Source of the DNA: Oscillospiraceae bacterium
GTDB lineage: Bacteria > Bacillota > Clostridia > Oscillospirales > Oscillospiraceae
Length of the DNA: 15,052 nucleotides
Direction: 5' to 3'
Assembly (NCBI GenBank): GCA_016296565.1
Contig: JAEDJB010000037.1
Span: 1-15,052 of the forward strand
This document shows, in pieces, positions 1-6,215 of the stretch. The number at the start of each line of letters is the position of its first letter. Positions within the stretch are counted from its first letter, which is position 1. A program made the translations under genes and the position numbers. A model generated the notes under the pieces. The model was not told the DNA's origin. It saw only the letters and a list, made by a program, of their open reading frames with translations, and made no database searches.

Positions 1-211
1 CGGGGAAGATCTTGATCCAGACCTTACCGCCACGCTTGGTGTAACGGGTCATGGCCACACGGGCGGCCTCGATCTGGTTGCTGGTGATCCAGGCAGGCTC
101 GGTAGCCTGCAGACCAAACTGACCGTAAGTCACGGTGTTGCCGCGGGTAGCCTTGCCCTTCAGGCGGCCACGGTGAACGCGGCGGTATTTCACTCTCTTA
201 GGCAGCAGCAT
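1..211 (-). CDS. rplP: 50S ribosomal protein L16, N-terminal part (truncated by window edge)
   Basis: The first 70 codons of L16, a large-subunit protein that binds 23S rRNA near the A site and helps position the tRNA acceptor end. The product begins MLLPKRVKYRRVHRGR and continues with the highly conserved family segments GNTVTYGQFGLQA and MTRYTKRGGKVWIKIFP. The C-terminal half lies beyond the left edge. The ATG shares one base with the rpsC stop (TAATG arrangement), and the AAGGAGG ribosome binding site lies inside the end of rpsC, so the two genes are probably translationally coupled. Identification is secure from family recognition; the full length cannot be judged. Confidence 0.96.
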   Translation of the reverse strand, partial: MLLPKRVKYRRVHRGRLKGKATRGNTVTYGQFGLQATEPAWITSNQIEAARVAMTRYTKRGGKVWIKIFP

Positions 212-1050
212 TAGGCATTGCCTCCTTCCTTAGGAGCAGATCCGCCGGCTGCGGGCCGGGGACCACGGTTGTTGTTATAACCACCCTGCGGACGGTTGCC
301 ATAGCCAGGCTTACGGTCACGGTTGAAGCCGCCTCTGCGGTCGCCGTCGCGGCGGCGGGGACGATCGGGGCGTTCCTTGAAGTTCTTGGTGTCCAGGGTG
401 CGGGGGGTAGTGCGGAGGGTCTGGCTCAGGACCTCACCCTTGTAGATCCAAACCTTGATGCCGATGCGGCCATAGGTGGTGGCAGCCTCAGCAAAGCCGT
501 AGTCGATGTCGGCGCGGATGGTCTGCAGGGGGATGGTGCCGTCGTGATAGCACTCGGAGCGGGCGATTTCAGCGCCGCCCAGACGGCCGGAGCACATGAC
601 CTTGATGCCGCGGGCGCCCATTCTCATTGCGCGGCCCATGCAGTTCTTCATGGCGCGGCGGAAGGAGATGCGCTTCTCCAGCTGCTGGGCGATGTTCTCA
701 GCCACCAGCTGTGCGTCGGTGTCGGGGGTCTTGACCTCCACGATGTTCAGGGCAACGGGCTTGCCCAGCTTCTTTTCCAGCTCCAGGCGCAGGCGCTCAA
801 TCTCGGTGCCGCCCTTGCCGATGACCACGCCGGGGCGGGCGCAGTGCAGGTAAATCTTGACCTTGGCGTTGTCGCGCTCGATCTCGATCTTGGGGATCCC
901 GGCGGAGTACAGGGTCTTCTTCAGGTACTTCCGCAGGTTGTAGTCCTCGACCACCAGATCGCCCACTTTTTCGTTGCGGGCATACCAACGGGAATCCCAG
1001 TCCTTGATGACGCCCACGCGAAGACCGTGGGGATTAACTTTCTGTCCCAT
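211..1050 (-). CDS. rpsC: 30S ribosomal protein S3, with long RG-rich C-terminal tail
   Basis: S3 sits at the mRNA entry channel of the small subunit and contributes to mRNA unwinding. The start MGQKVNPHGLRVG is the canonical S3 N-terminus. A KH domain follows, with its GKGG loop at about residues 78-81, then the C-terminal S3 domain to about residue 213. The product is 279 residues, against roughly 218-233 in Bacillus and E. coli. The excess is a low-complexity tail (about residues 214-279) rich in Arg, Gly, Asn and Pro, predicted to be disordered. AGGAGG precedes the ATG by 6 nt, and the gap to rplV is 15 nt. The stop overlaps the rplP start. Identity is certain; the role of the tail is unknown. 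Confidence 0.97.
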   Translation of the reverse strand: MGQKVNPHGLRVGVIKDWDSRWYARNEKVGDLVVEDYNLRKYLKKTLYSAGIPKIEIERDNAKVKIYLHCARPGVVIGKGGTEIERLRLELEKKLGKPVALNIVEVKTPDTDAQLVAENIAQQLEKRISFRRAMKNCMGRAMRMGARGIKVMCSGRLGGAEIARSECYHDGTIPLQTIRADIDYGFAEAATTYGRIGIKVWIYKGEVLSQTLRTTPRTLDTKNFKERPDRPRRRDGDRRGGFNRDRKPGYGNRPQGGYNNNRGPRPAAGGSAPKEGGNA

Positions 1051-1065
1051 ATTCTGCCTCCTCCC

Positions 1066-1401
1066 TTATTCCTTCTCAGCCACGGCCAGCGTGACGTGAG
1101 AGGTTCTCTTGTTGATGCGGTAGGCGCGGCCCTGTGCCCGGGGCATAATGCGCTTGATGATGGGGCCAGGTGTAGCAAAGATCTCGGAGACATACAGCTT
1201 CTCGGGGTCCATGCTGTGGTTGTTTTCCGCGTTGGCTGCCGCGCTCTTCAGGAGCTTCAGGAGAGGCTCAGAAGCAGACTTGGGGGTGGTCAGCAGGATA
1301 GCGGTGGCCTGGGCCACGCTCTTACCGCGGATCAGGTCCGCAACAATCTTCACCTTGCGGGGAGAGATGCGCAGATACTTCACATGAGCTTTTGCTTCCA
1401 T
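1066..1401 (-). CDS. rplV: 50S ribosomal protein L22
   Basis: L22 is an early-assembly protein whose long beta-hairpin lines the nascent-peptide exit tunnel. The 111-residue product is the usual family length. It shows the conserved N-terminal stretch VKYLRISPRKVK (about residues 7-18), the helix ending in DLIRGKSV, and the hairpin region with PRAQGRAYRINKRTSH (about residues 87-102). AAGGAGGAG precedes the ATG, and the gap to the rpsS stop is 14 nt. It lies in the standard S10-operon position between rpsS and rpsC. No truncation or unusual insert is visible in the hairpin, where macrolide-resistance insertions would fall. Confidence 0.97.
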   Translation of the reverse strand: MEAKAHVKYLRISPRKVKIVADLIRGKSVAQATAILLTTPKSASEPLLKLLKSAAANAENNHSMDPEKLYVSEIFATPGPIIKRIMPRAQGRAYRINKRTSHVTLAVAEKE

Positions 1402-1415
1402 TTTATCTCTCCTCC

Positions 1416-1688
1416 TTACTTACCAGTCTTGCTGCCGGCGTGACCGCGGAAGGTGCGGGTGGGAGCAAACTCACCCAGCTTGTGGCCGACCATGTCCTCG
1501 GTGACATAGACGGGCACGTGCTTCCGGCCATCGTGCACAGCGATGGTGTGGCCGACGAAAGCGGGGTAGATCGTGGAGGCTCTGCTCCAGGTCTTCAGCA
1601 CCTTCTTGTCGCCGGACTCGTTCATTTCCTTGACCCGCTTCAGGAGCTCGGGGGCGCAAAACGGGCCTTTCTTGATGCTTCTGCTCAT
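1416..1688 (-). CDS. rpsS: 30S ribosomal protein S19
   Basis: S19 sits in the head of the small subunit with S13 and contacts the A-site region and the intersubunit bridges. The 90-residue product is of normal length. It opens with MSRSIKKGPF, typical of Firmicute S19, and carries the conserved core with STIYPAFVGHTIAVHDGRKH (about residues 38-57) and the C-terminal HKLGEFAPTRTFRGH segment. A doubled AAGGAGGAGG ribosome binding site lies in the 18-nt gap after rplB. It is in its standard place between rplB and rplV. Confidence 0.97.
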   Translation of the reverse strand: MSRSIKKGPFCAPELLKRVKEMNESGDKKVLKTWSRASTIYPAFVGHTIAVHDGRKHVPVYVTEDMVGHKLGEFAPTRTFRGHAGSKTGK

Positions 1689-1706
1689 AGTTTTACTGCC
1701 TCCTCC

Positions 1707-2543
1707 TTACTTCGCGTTGCGGCGCTTGACAATATACTTGTCAGTGCGGTTCTTGGTCTTCCGGGTCTTGTAACCCATAGCAGGCTTGCCCCAGGGGGTA
1801 ACAGGGCCGGGACGGCCGACGGGGGACTTGCCTTCACCACCGCCGTGGGGGTGGTCGTTGGGGTTCATGACGGAGCCGCGGACGGTGGGTCTCCAGCCCA
1901 TGTGACGCTTGCGGCCGGCCTTACCGATGGAGATGTTCTCGTGGTCGATGTTGCCGACCTGACCGATGGTGGCCTTGCAGTCCAGACGGACGATGCGGAC
2001 CTCACCGGAGGGCATGCGGATCTGGGCCTGGCCGTTCTCCTTGGCCATCAGCTGAGCGGAGGTGCCAGCGGAGCGAACCAGCTGAGCGCCCTTGCCGGGA
2101 TACAGCTCGATGTTGTGGATAACGGTACCAGTGGGGATGTTTGCGATGGGCAGGCAGTTGCCGGGCTTAATGTCGGCAGATGCGGAGGAGACAACCTGGT
2201 CACCGGCCTTCAGGCCGACGGGAGCCAGGATGTATCTCTTTTCGCCGTCCTCGTACTGAACCAGTGCGATGTTGGCGGAGCGGTTGGGGTCATATTCCAG
2301 ACGGATAACGGTAGCAGCCATATCCATCTTGTCGCGCTTGAAGTCGATGATACGATACTTGCGCTTGTTGCCGCCGCCGCGGTGGCGGACGGTGATTCTG
2401 CCGTAGCTGTTGCGTCCTGCGTTCTTCTTCAGAGTCTCAGTCAGGCTACGCTCAGGCTTGGCCTTCTTATCGATACCCTCGAACGCGGACACGGTCATGT
2501 GACGGCGCGCAGGCGTTGTGGGCTTGTAGCTCTTAATAGCCAT
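1707..2543 (-). CDS. rplB: 50S ribosomal protein L2
   Basis: L2 is required for subunit association and peptidyl-transferase centre function. The 278-residue product is full length. The N-terminus MAIKSYKPTTPARR, the RNA-binding stretch SYGRITVRHRGGGNKRKYR (about residues 46-64) and the C-terminal MNPNDHPHGGGEGKSP (about residues 226-241) match the family. The last segment includes the universally conserved histidine near the peptidyl-transferase centre. AAGGAGG lies in the 15-nt gap to rplW. No oddities were seen in the reading frame. Confidence 0.98.
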   Translation of the reverse strand: MAIKSYKPTTPARRHMTVSAFEGIDKKAKPERSLTETLKKNAGRNSYGRITVRHRGGGNKRKYRIIDFKRDKMDMAATVIRLEYDPNRSANIALVQYEDGEKRYILAPVGLKAGDQVVSSASADIKPGNCLPIANIPTGTVIHNIELYPGKGAQLVRSAGTSAQLMAKENGQAQIRMPSGEVRIVRLDCKATIGQVGNIDHENISIGKAGRKRHMGWRPTVRGSVMNPNDHPHGGGEGKSPVGRPGPVTPWGKPAMGYKTRKTKNRTDKYIVKRRNAK

Positions 2544-2558
2544 TGTGCATTAACCTCC

Positions 2559-2855
2559 TTATGCCATTCCTTCGAAGAACTCGATGGACTTGGAATCGTC
2601 GGACAGGGTGACGATTGCCTTCTTCCAGCTGGGGCGGCGGCCGGCGGGATAACGGCCGGTGCGCTTGAGCTTGCCGGTCACACGCAGGGTGTTGACCTTG
2701 ACGACCTTCACGCCGAAGACCTCTTCCACAGCCTTGGCGATGTCGATCTTGGTGGCGTCCTTGGCAACCTCGAACACGTACTTCTTGTTCTCGGTATCGG
2801 CCATGGACTGCTCAGTGATCACAGGGCGTCTGATGATGTCGTATGCTGTCTTCAT
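2559..2855 (-). CDS. rplW: 50S ribosomal protein L23
   Basis: L23 lies at the exit-tunnel mouth and is the docking site for trigger factor and signal recognition particle. The 98-residue product has the expected family length and architecture: an N-terminal YDIIRRPVITEQSM segment and a central block EVFGVKVVKVNTLRVTGK (about residues 45-62), followed by a lysine-rich stretch ending in a conserved strand. Its ATG overlaps the rplD stop by four bases (ATGA), with the GAGGAGG binding site inside rplD. This is a classic translational coupling arrangement. Confidence 0.97.
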   Translation of the reverse strand: MKTAYDIIRRPVITEQSMADTENKKYVFEVAKDATKIDIAKAVEEVFGVKVVKVNTLRVTGKLKRTGRYPAGRRPSWKKAIVTLSDDSKSIEFFEGMA

Positions 2856-3472
2856 GCGAACACCTCCTCGATGATGGCCAGCGCCTTCTGGTCAATGACC
2901 AGCTTCTCGGCGTTGACGATGTCGTAGACGCTGAGGATCTTGGCGGTGGTGGTGGAGACGCCGGGGATGTTGCGCGCAGACTTGTACACATTCTCGTTGA
3001 CCTCAGGGGTAACGAAGATGGTCTTGCCGGCATTCACAGCGTCCAGGAAGCTCTTGATGCTCTTGGTCTTGATGGCATCCAGGGCCAGGTTGTCGACAAC
3101 CAGCAGGTTGCCGTTGGCAGCCTTGTCGGACAGAGCGGACTTCAGGGCCACTCTCTTCAGCTTGCGGTTGAGGCGGTAGCTGTAATCCCGGGGCTTGGGA
3201 GCGAACACGATGCCGCCGTGGGTCCACTGGGGAGCACGGGTGCTGCCCTGACGGGCGTGGCCGGTGCCCTTCTGTCTCCAGGGCTTCTTGCCGCCGCCGG
3301 AAACCTCGGCGCGGGTCAGAGCGCTCTGGGTGCCCTGGCGGCAGTTGGCCAGGTGATTGACCACGACTGCGTGCACAGCGGGCTCATTGGGCTCTACGCC
3401 GAAAACGCCAGCGGAGAGTTCCACCTCGCCGACCTGCTGGCCGGCCATGTTGTATACATTTGCTTTAGGCAT
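2852..3472 (-). CDS. rplD: 50S ribosomal protein L4
   Basis: L4 reaches the exit tunnel and, in E. coli, also autoregulates the S10 operon through the leader RNA. The 206-residue product is of normal length. The extended tunnel loop is recognisable around residues 57-90, with the signature run GGGKKPWRQKGTGHARQGS. The globular domain ends with an SVYDIVNAEKLVIDQKAL-type C-terminus. A GGAAAGGAG binding site precedes the ATG in the 19-nt gap after rplC. Whether L4 acts as a regulator in this lineage cannot be told from sequence, but the leader upstream of rpsJ does hold hairpins. Confidence 0.97.
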   Translation of the reverse strand: MPKANVYNMAGQQVGEVELSAGVFGVEPNEPAVHAVVVNHLANCRQGTQSALTRAEVSGGGKKPWRQKGTGHARQGSTRAPQWTHGGIVFAPKPRDYSYRLNRKLKRVALKSALSDKAANGNLLVVDNLALDAIKTKSIKSFLDAVNAGKTIFVTPEVNENVYKSARNIPGVSTTTAKILSVYDIVNAEKLVIDQKALAIIEEVFA

Positions 3473-3491
3473 TTCTCAAACTCTCCTTTCC

Positions 3492-4217
3492 TTAGCGGTT
3501 TCTTGCAGATGCCTTCTGGGGGTTGGCACGTGCGGAAGCCTTCTGCGGGTTCAGGCTGATACCGGCTTCGCCCTTCTTCTCGCGGATGGTCTTGGTGGTG
3601 GACTTCAGGTAGACGATCCCGCCCTTGGGGCCGGGGACCGCGCCGCAGACAGCGATGAGGTTGAACTCGGGGTCCACACTCACCACGTCCAGGTTCTGAA
3701 CGGTGACCTGCTCAGCGCCCATGTGGCCGGCGCCGATCTTGCCCTTGAAGATCCGGGAGGGGTCAGTGCCGGAACCCATGGAACCTGCATGACGGTGGAC
3801 AGGGCCGGTACCGTGGGTTTCCTTCAGACGGGAAGCGTTCCAGCGCTTGATAACGCCCTGGTAGCCCTTACCTTTGCTGATGCCGGTCACGTCGATGTGA
3901 TCGCCCTTGGCGAAGGTGTCGGCCTTCACTTCGTCGCCCACGTTCATCTCAGCTGCCTTATCCAGCTTGAACTCCTTGAGCACTTTCTTCATGGGAACTT
4001 CTGCCTTCTTCAGGTGACCCTGTTCAGGCTTGGTGAGCTTCCGTTCGGGAACGTCCTGGAAGCCCAGCTGCACGGCGTTGTAGCCGTCCTTCTCCTCGGT
4101 CTTCTTCTGCACCACGACGCAGGGACCTGCCTCGATCACAGTGACCGGGATGACCTTACCGGCTTCGTCGAAGATCTGGGACATACCGATCTTTCTGCCG
4201 ATGATGGCCTTTTCCAT
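3492..4217 (-). CDS. rplC: 50S ribosomal protein L3, with repeated C-terminal extension
   Basis: L3 helps initiate large-subunit assembly, and its extended arm approaches the peptidyl-transferase centre. The start MEKAIIGRKIGMSQIF and the internal GVIKRWNASR and HGTGPVHRHAGSMG segments identify the family. The usual end, around VPGPKGGIVYLKS, is followed by about 30 extra residues, giving 241 in total against roughly 209 in typical bacteria. Within this tail the octapeptide NPQKASAR occurs twice in a row, separated by one Ala. AGGAGG precedes the ATG. The gene is separated from rpsJ by 142 nt, the longest gap within this operon, which contains a hairpin. Identity is secure; the role of the tail is unknown. 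Confidence 0.97.
   Translation of the reverse strand: MEKAIIGRKIGMSQIFDEAGKVIPVTVIEAGPCVVVQKKTEEKDGYNAVQLGFQDVPERKLTKPEQGHLKKAEVPMKKVLKEFKLDKAAEMNVGDEVKADTFAKGDHIDVTGISKGKGYQGVIKRWNASRLKETHGTGPVHRHAGSMGSGTDPSRIFKGKIGAGHMGAEQVTVQNLDVVSVDPEFNLIAVCGAVPGPKGGIVYLKSTTKTIREKKGEAGISLNPQKASARANPQKASARNR
3501..3551 (-). repeat. tandem 24-nt coding repeat in the 3' end of rplC
   Basis: Two adjacent 24-nt copies (3528-3551 and 3501-3524) are separated by one Ala codon and encode the same octapeptide NPQKASAR. The copies differ at several third positions (for example CCG/CCC, GCT/GCA, CGT/AGA) while the protein repeat is identical. This suggests either that the repeat is old and held by selection on the peptide, or codon drift since a duplication. 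The repeat supplies lysine and arginine to a basic tail on L3. Confidence 0.85.
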
Positions 4218-4359
4218 GTTGGTTTTCCTCCTTATATAGGTTATTGGTTGGCAAACGTGACCATTGGGCTGTCATTGGTTTGTCAACATGACCCGCCTGT
4301 CTCAAACTGCGACAGGCAGCGGGTACACTAGGTTGGGTTGGCTTCAGCTCGCCTCAGCC
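4218..4359 (-). promoter_or_regulatory. rpsJ-rplC intergenic spacer with a hairpin (4291-4324)
   Basis: This 142-nt spacer is much longer than the other gaps in the operon. In the minus-strand RNA, 4291-4324 can fold into a hairpin of 5 plus 6 base pairs with a 3-nt bulge and a 9-nt loop. It is not followed by a U-run, so it does not look like an intrinsic terminator. A TTGACA-like hexamer follows the hairpin, but no convincing -10 element lies at the right distance. The variants CCAATGACA, CCAATGGTCA and CCAATAACC recur between 4240 and 4280. The function is unclear: processing site, attenuator or protein-binding site are all possible. Confidence 0.4.
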
Positions 4360-4671
4360 TTACAGCTTGATCTCGATCTCCACACCGGCGGGCAGATCCA
4401 GGCTCATCAGCGCTTCCACGGTCTTGGGGCTGGGATTGTTGATGTCGATCAGGCGCTTGTGGGTGCGGCGCTCGAACTGCTCACGGCTGTCCTTGTACTT
4501 GTGGACGGCGCGAAGGATGGTGACGACCTCCTTCTTGGTGGGCAGGGGGATGGGGCCGGAGACGGTGGCGCCGGTTCTCTTGGCGGTTTCCACGATCTTC
4601 TCTGCGCTCTGGTCGATAAGCTGATGGTCATAAGCCTTCAGTCTGATGCGAATCATTTCGTTCTGTGCCAT
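4360..4671 (-). CDS. rpsJ: 30S ribosomal protein S10 (NusE)
   Basis: S10 is both a small-subunit protein and, as NusE, a partner of NusB and NusG in antitermination and transcription-translation coupling. The 103-residue product is standard in length. The S10 signature appears as GATVSGPIPLPT (residues 34-45), with the conserved HKYKDSREQFERRTHKRLID block at residues 57-76 and a PAGVEIEIKL C-terminus. AGGAGG lies 11 nt before the ATG. It is the first gene of the operon here. The genes fusA and tuf, which often precede S10 genes in bacteria, are absent upstream, where the glycyl radical operon ends instead. Confidence 0.98.
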   Translation of the reverse strand: MAQNEMIRIRLKAYDHQLIDQSAEKIVETAKRTGATVSGPIPLPTKKEVVTILRAVHKYKDSREQFERRTHKRLIDINNPSPKTVEALMSLDLPAGVEIEIKL

Positions 4672-4940
4672 GTTGATGTCTTCCTCCTAGAAATCATACG
4701 AAGTGTCATTTGTCTTTGCCACGCTCCGTACGGTGGGGAATCCGATACACTTATCCGTGCGTATCACTCCATAAGCATGAAGAAAACCGGCATAGTAAGC
4801 CGGCTTTTGCCTCTCCTGTCATGGCGATATACGCCATGCAGCAGATTCCCCAGCCGCCCGATTCACGGACATACTCCGCGGAAGTTACCTCCTTTCGGAG
4901 CAATCTCCCGCATCATCGCAGACTGCGCCCTTTCACGCGC
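4672..4940 (-). promoter_or_regulatory. structured 5' leader of the S10 operon, with terminator-like hairpin
   Basis: From the predicted start site near 4940 to rpsJ there are about 270 nt without a confident gene. The minus-strand RNA can form several hairpins in order: a CTCC-GAAA-GGAG tetraloop (4889-4900) that covers an AGGAGG; a 7-bp hairpin with a 5-nt loop (4820-4838); a GCCGGC hairpin flanked by A4 and U4 runs (4783-4808), which resembles an intrinsic terminator or attenuator; and a 7-bp hairpin (4744-4765). A 17-codon open frame (4872 down to 4819) lies between the first two. E. coli S10 is controlled by L4 through attenuation in its leader. Similar control here is inference only. 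Confidence 0.5.
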
Positions 4941-4946
4941 TCATTT

Positions 4947-4975
4947 ATCATACAACAGAAATGCCATGATGTCAA
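4947..4975 (-). promoter_or_regulatory. S10 operon promoter (TTGACA-17-TATGAT)
   Basis: On the minus strand a perfect -35 hexamer TTGACA (4970-4975) is followed after exactly 17 nt by TATGAT (4947-4952), one base from consensus. The stretch just upstream is T/A-rich (TTTGTTTGTAAAA), compatible with an UP element. The start site would be near 4940. This is the best sigma-A promoter in the region and fits a strongly expressed ribosomal operon. Confidence 0.88.
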
Positions 4976-5065
4976 CTGTTTTTTACAAACAAAGTCAACG
5001 CCAAATCCAACAAAATAGAAAAGTTTCTGTCCCGCCTCTTGTACAATTTGCCCCCACATTGTCCA

Positions 5066-6019
5066 TTATAGCTGGATGGCGTCTCCCCCCAGGCTCACCC
5101 GGTTGTGGGGAGCGTATTTCTGACACAGAGCCTGGATCTCCAGCAGCCGCGGGTCCCTCCCCTTCCGGCTCTCCACCTGGGGCAGCTCGTAGGTCTCCCC
5201 GATCATCTCGTACTTGCTGGCCCCCAGGTTATGGTAGGGCAGCAGGTTCAGCTCAGGGTTTCCCTCCAGCCCGGAGACGAACCGGGCGGCGGCAATGATC
5301 TCCTCGTCGCTGTCGTTGTACCCGGGCACCAGAGGCAGGCGGACAATGACCTTCCCCCGCCGTTTGGGCAGCTCCCGGCACAGGCGCTGGATGTTCTCCA
5401 GAATTCTCTCGTTGGGCACACCGGTCAGTTCCTTATGTTTTGCGGAATCCATGTGCTTTAAGTCAATAAACACCGTGTTGCAATATTGGGCCACGTCCCA
5501 CAGGTGCTCCCAGGGGGCAAAGCCCGAGGTCTCCACGCAGGTGTTCAGGTAGTTTGCCCGGCACAGCCGCAGGGTCTCCGCCGCCACCTCATGCTGGAGG
5601 AGCACCTCTCCGCCGGAGAGGGTCACCCCTCCCCCGCCCTTCCGGTAAAAGGCAGCGTCCTTGGCGGCCTCCTGGTACAGCTGGCGGGCGGTGTATTCCT
5701 TGCCCGAAATGGTCCGTGCCCCGGCAAGGCAGGCGGCAATGCAGGTTCCGCACAGGGCGCAGGAAGAAAAGCCCACCTGGACCTTCTCCCCCGGCGTTAC
5801 CCTGTTCACCCCCTGGGGGCAGACCTCGGCGCACTTGCCGCAGCCGGTGCATTTCACGGGGTTTACCACCAGCTGGGGCTTGGGGGAAAACCCAAAGGGA
5901 TTGCTGCACCACTTGCAGCGGAGGGGACAGCCCTTGAAGAACAGAATGGTGCGGATGCCCGGCCCGTCGGTGCTGCGGAACCGGCCGATATCAAAAATGG
6001 TTGCGGTTTTTTCCTTCAT
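5066..6019 (-). CDS. glycyl radical enzyme activating protein (radical SAM)
   Basis: The activase uses S-adenosylmethionine and a reduced 4Fe-4S cluster to form the 5'-deoxyadenosyl radical that abstracts hydrogen from the glycine of its partner enzyme. The 317-residue product shows STDGPGIRT near the N-terminus and the radical SAM triad in GCPLRCKWCSNP (Cys31, 35, 38). A ferredoxin-like insert carries two CxxCxxCxxxC motifs (Cys57/60/63/67 and 87/90/93/97), typical of activases of the non-PFL enzymes; PflA itself lacks this insert. A glycine-rich TLSGGE motif follows. ATG 6019 has GAGG 8 nt upstream and matches family starts. The frame stays open to an ATG at 6073, but that codon lacks a binding site and lies in a hairpin. 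The partner is presumably the split enzyme just upstream. Confidence 0.95.
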   Translation of the reverse strand: MKEKTATIFDIGRFRSTDGPGIRTILFFKGCPLRCKWCSNPFGFSPKPQLVVNPVKCTGCGKCAEVCPQGVNRVTPGEKVQVGFSSCALCGTCIAACLAGARTISGKEYTARQLYQEAAKDAAFYRKGGGGVTLSGGEVLLQHEVAAETLRLCRANYLNTCVETSGFAPWEHLWDVAQYCNTVFIDLKHMDSAKHKELTGVPNERILENIQRLCRELPKRRGKVIVRLPLVPGYNDSDEEIIAAARFVSGLEGNPELNLLPYHNLGASKYEMIGETYELPQVESRKGRDPRLLEIQALCQKYAPHNRVSLGGDAIQL

Positions 6020-6037
6020 GGTTTCAGCCTCGCAGAG

Positions 6038-6213
6038 TTCCGGCTTCGCAAAGCCGGAAACAGATCCAATCATGTTTCCCGGGGACCTGGGCCCCGGGAA
6101 ACATACTTCTCAGCCTGCAAACGTGTGGGCCGTCCGCCGAAGCGGGCGGCCCATGCGCTGCAGCAGGCTGCGATCCCCAAATCTCAGAGCCCAGCGAAGC
6201 GGGTCTGAGATTT
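6038..6213 (-). promoter_or_regulatory. run of strong hairpins between radical-domain gene and activase gene
   Basis: The 196-nt gap between the two genes is almost entirely self-complementary. The elements are: 6179-6213, a 9-bp outer stem directly after the stop with further inner pairing; 6111-6170, an 8-bp outer stem (6111-6118 with 6163-6170) enclosing a 12-bp stem with one mismatch (6126-6153), which in the minus-strand RNA has a C(UUCG)G tetraloop; 6072-6104, a 13-bp perfect stem with a 7-nt loop; and 6038-6059, a 9-bp perfect stem with a 4-nt loop, ending 18 nt before the activase ATG. None is followed by a U-run. The likely role is mRNA stabilisation or processing, or partial termination that lowers activase output relative to the enzyme. 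A dispersed intergenic repeat is the alternative. Confidence 0.75.
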
Positions 6214-6215
6214 CT

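Noticed and set aside
1392..2927. Long plus-strand open frame opposite rplB, rpsS and rplW
   Set aside because: Shadow of the ribosomal protein genes; no recognisable protein, and it spans several genuine genes.
6038..6213. CRISPR-like or tandem repeat array
   Set aside because: The hairpins differ in sequence and spacing; there are no identical direct repeats with unique spacers.
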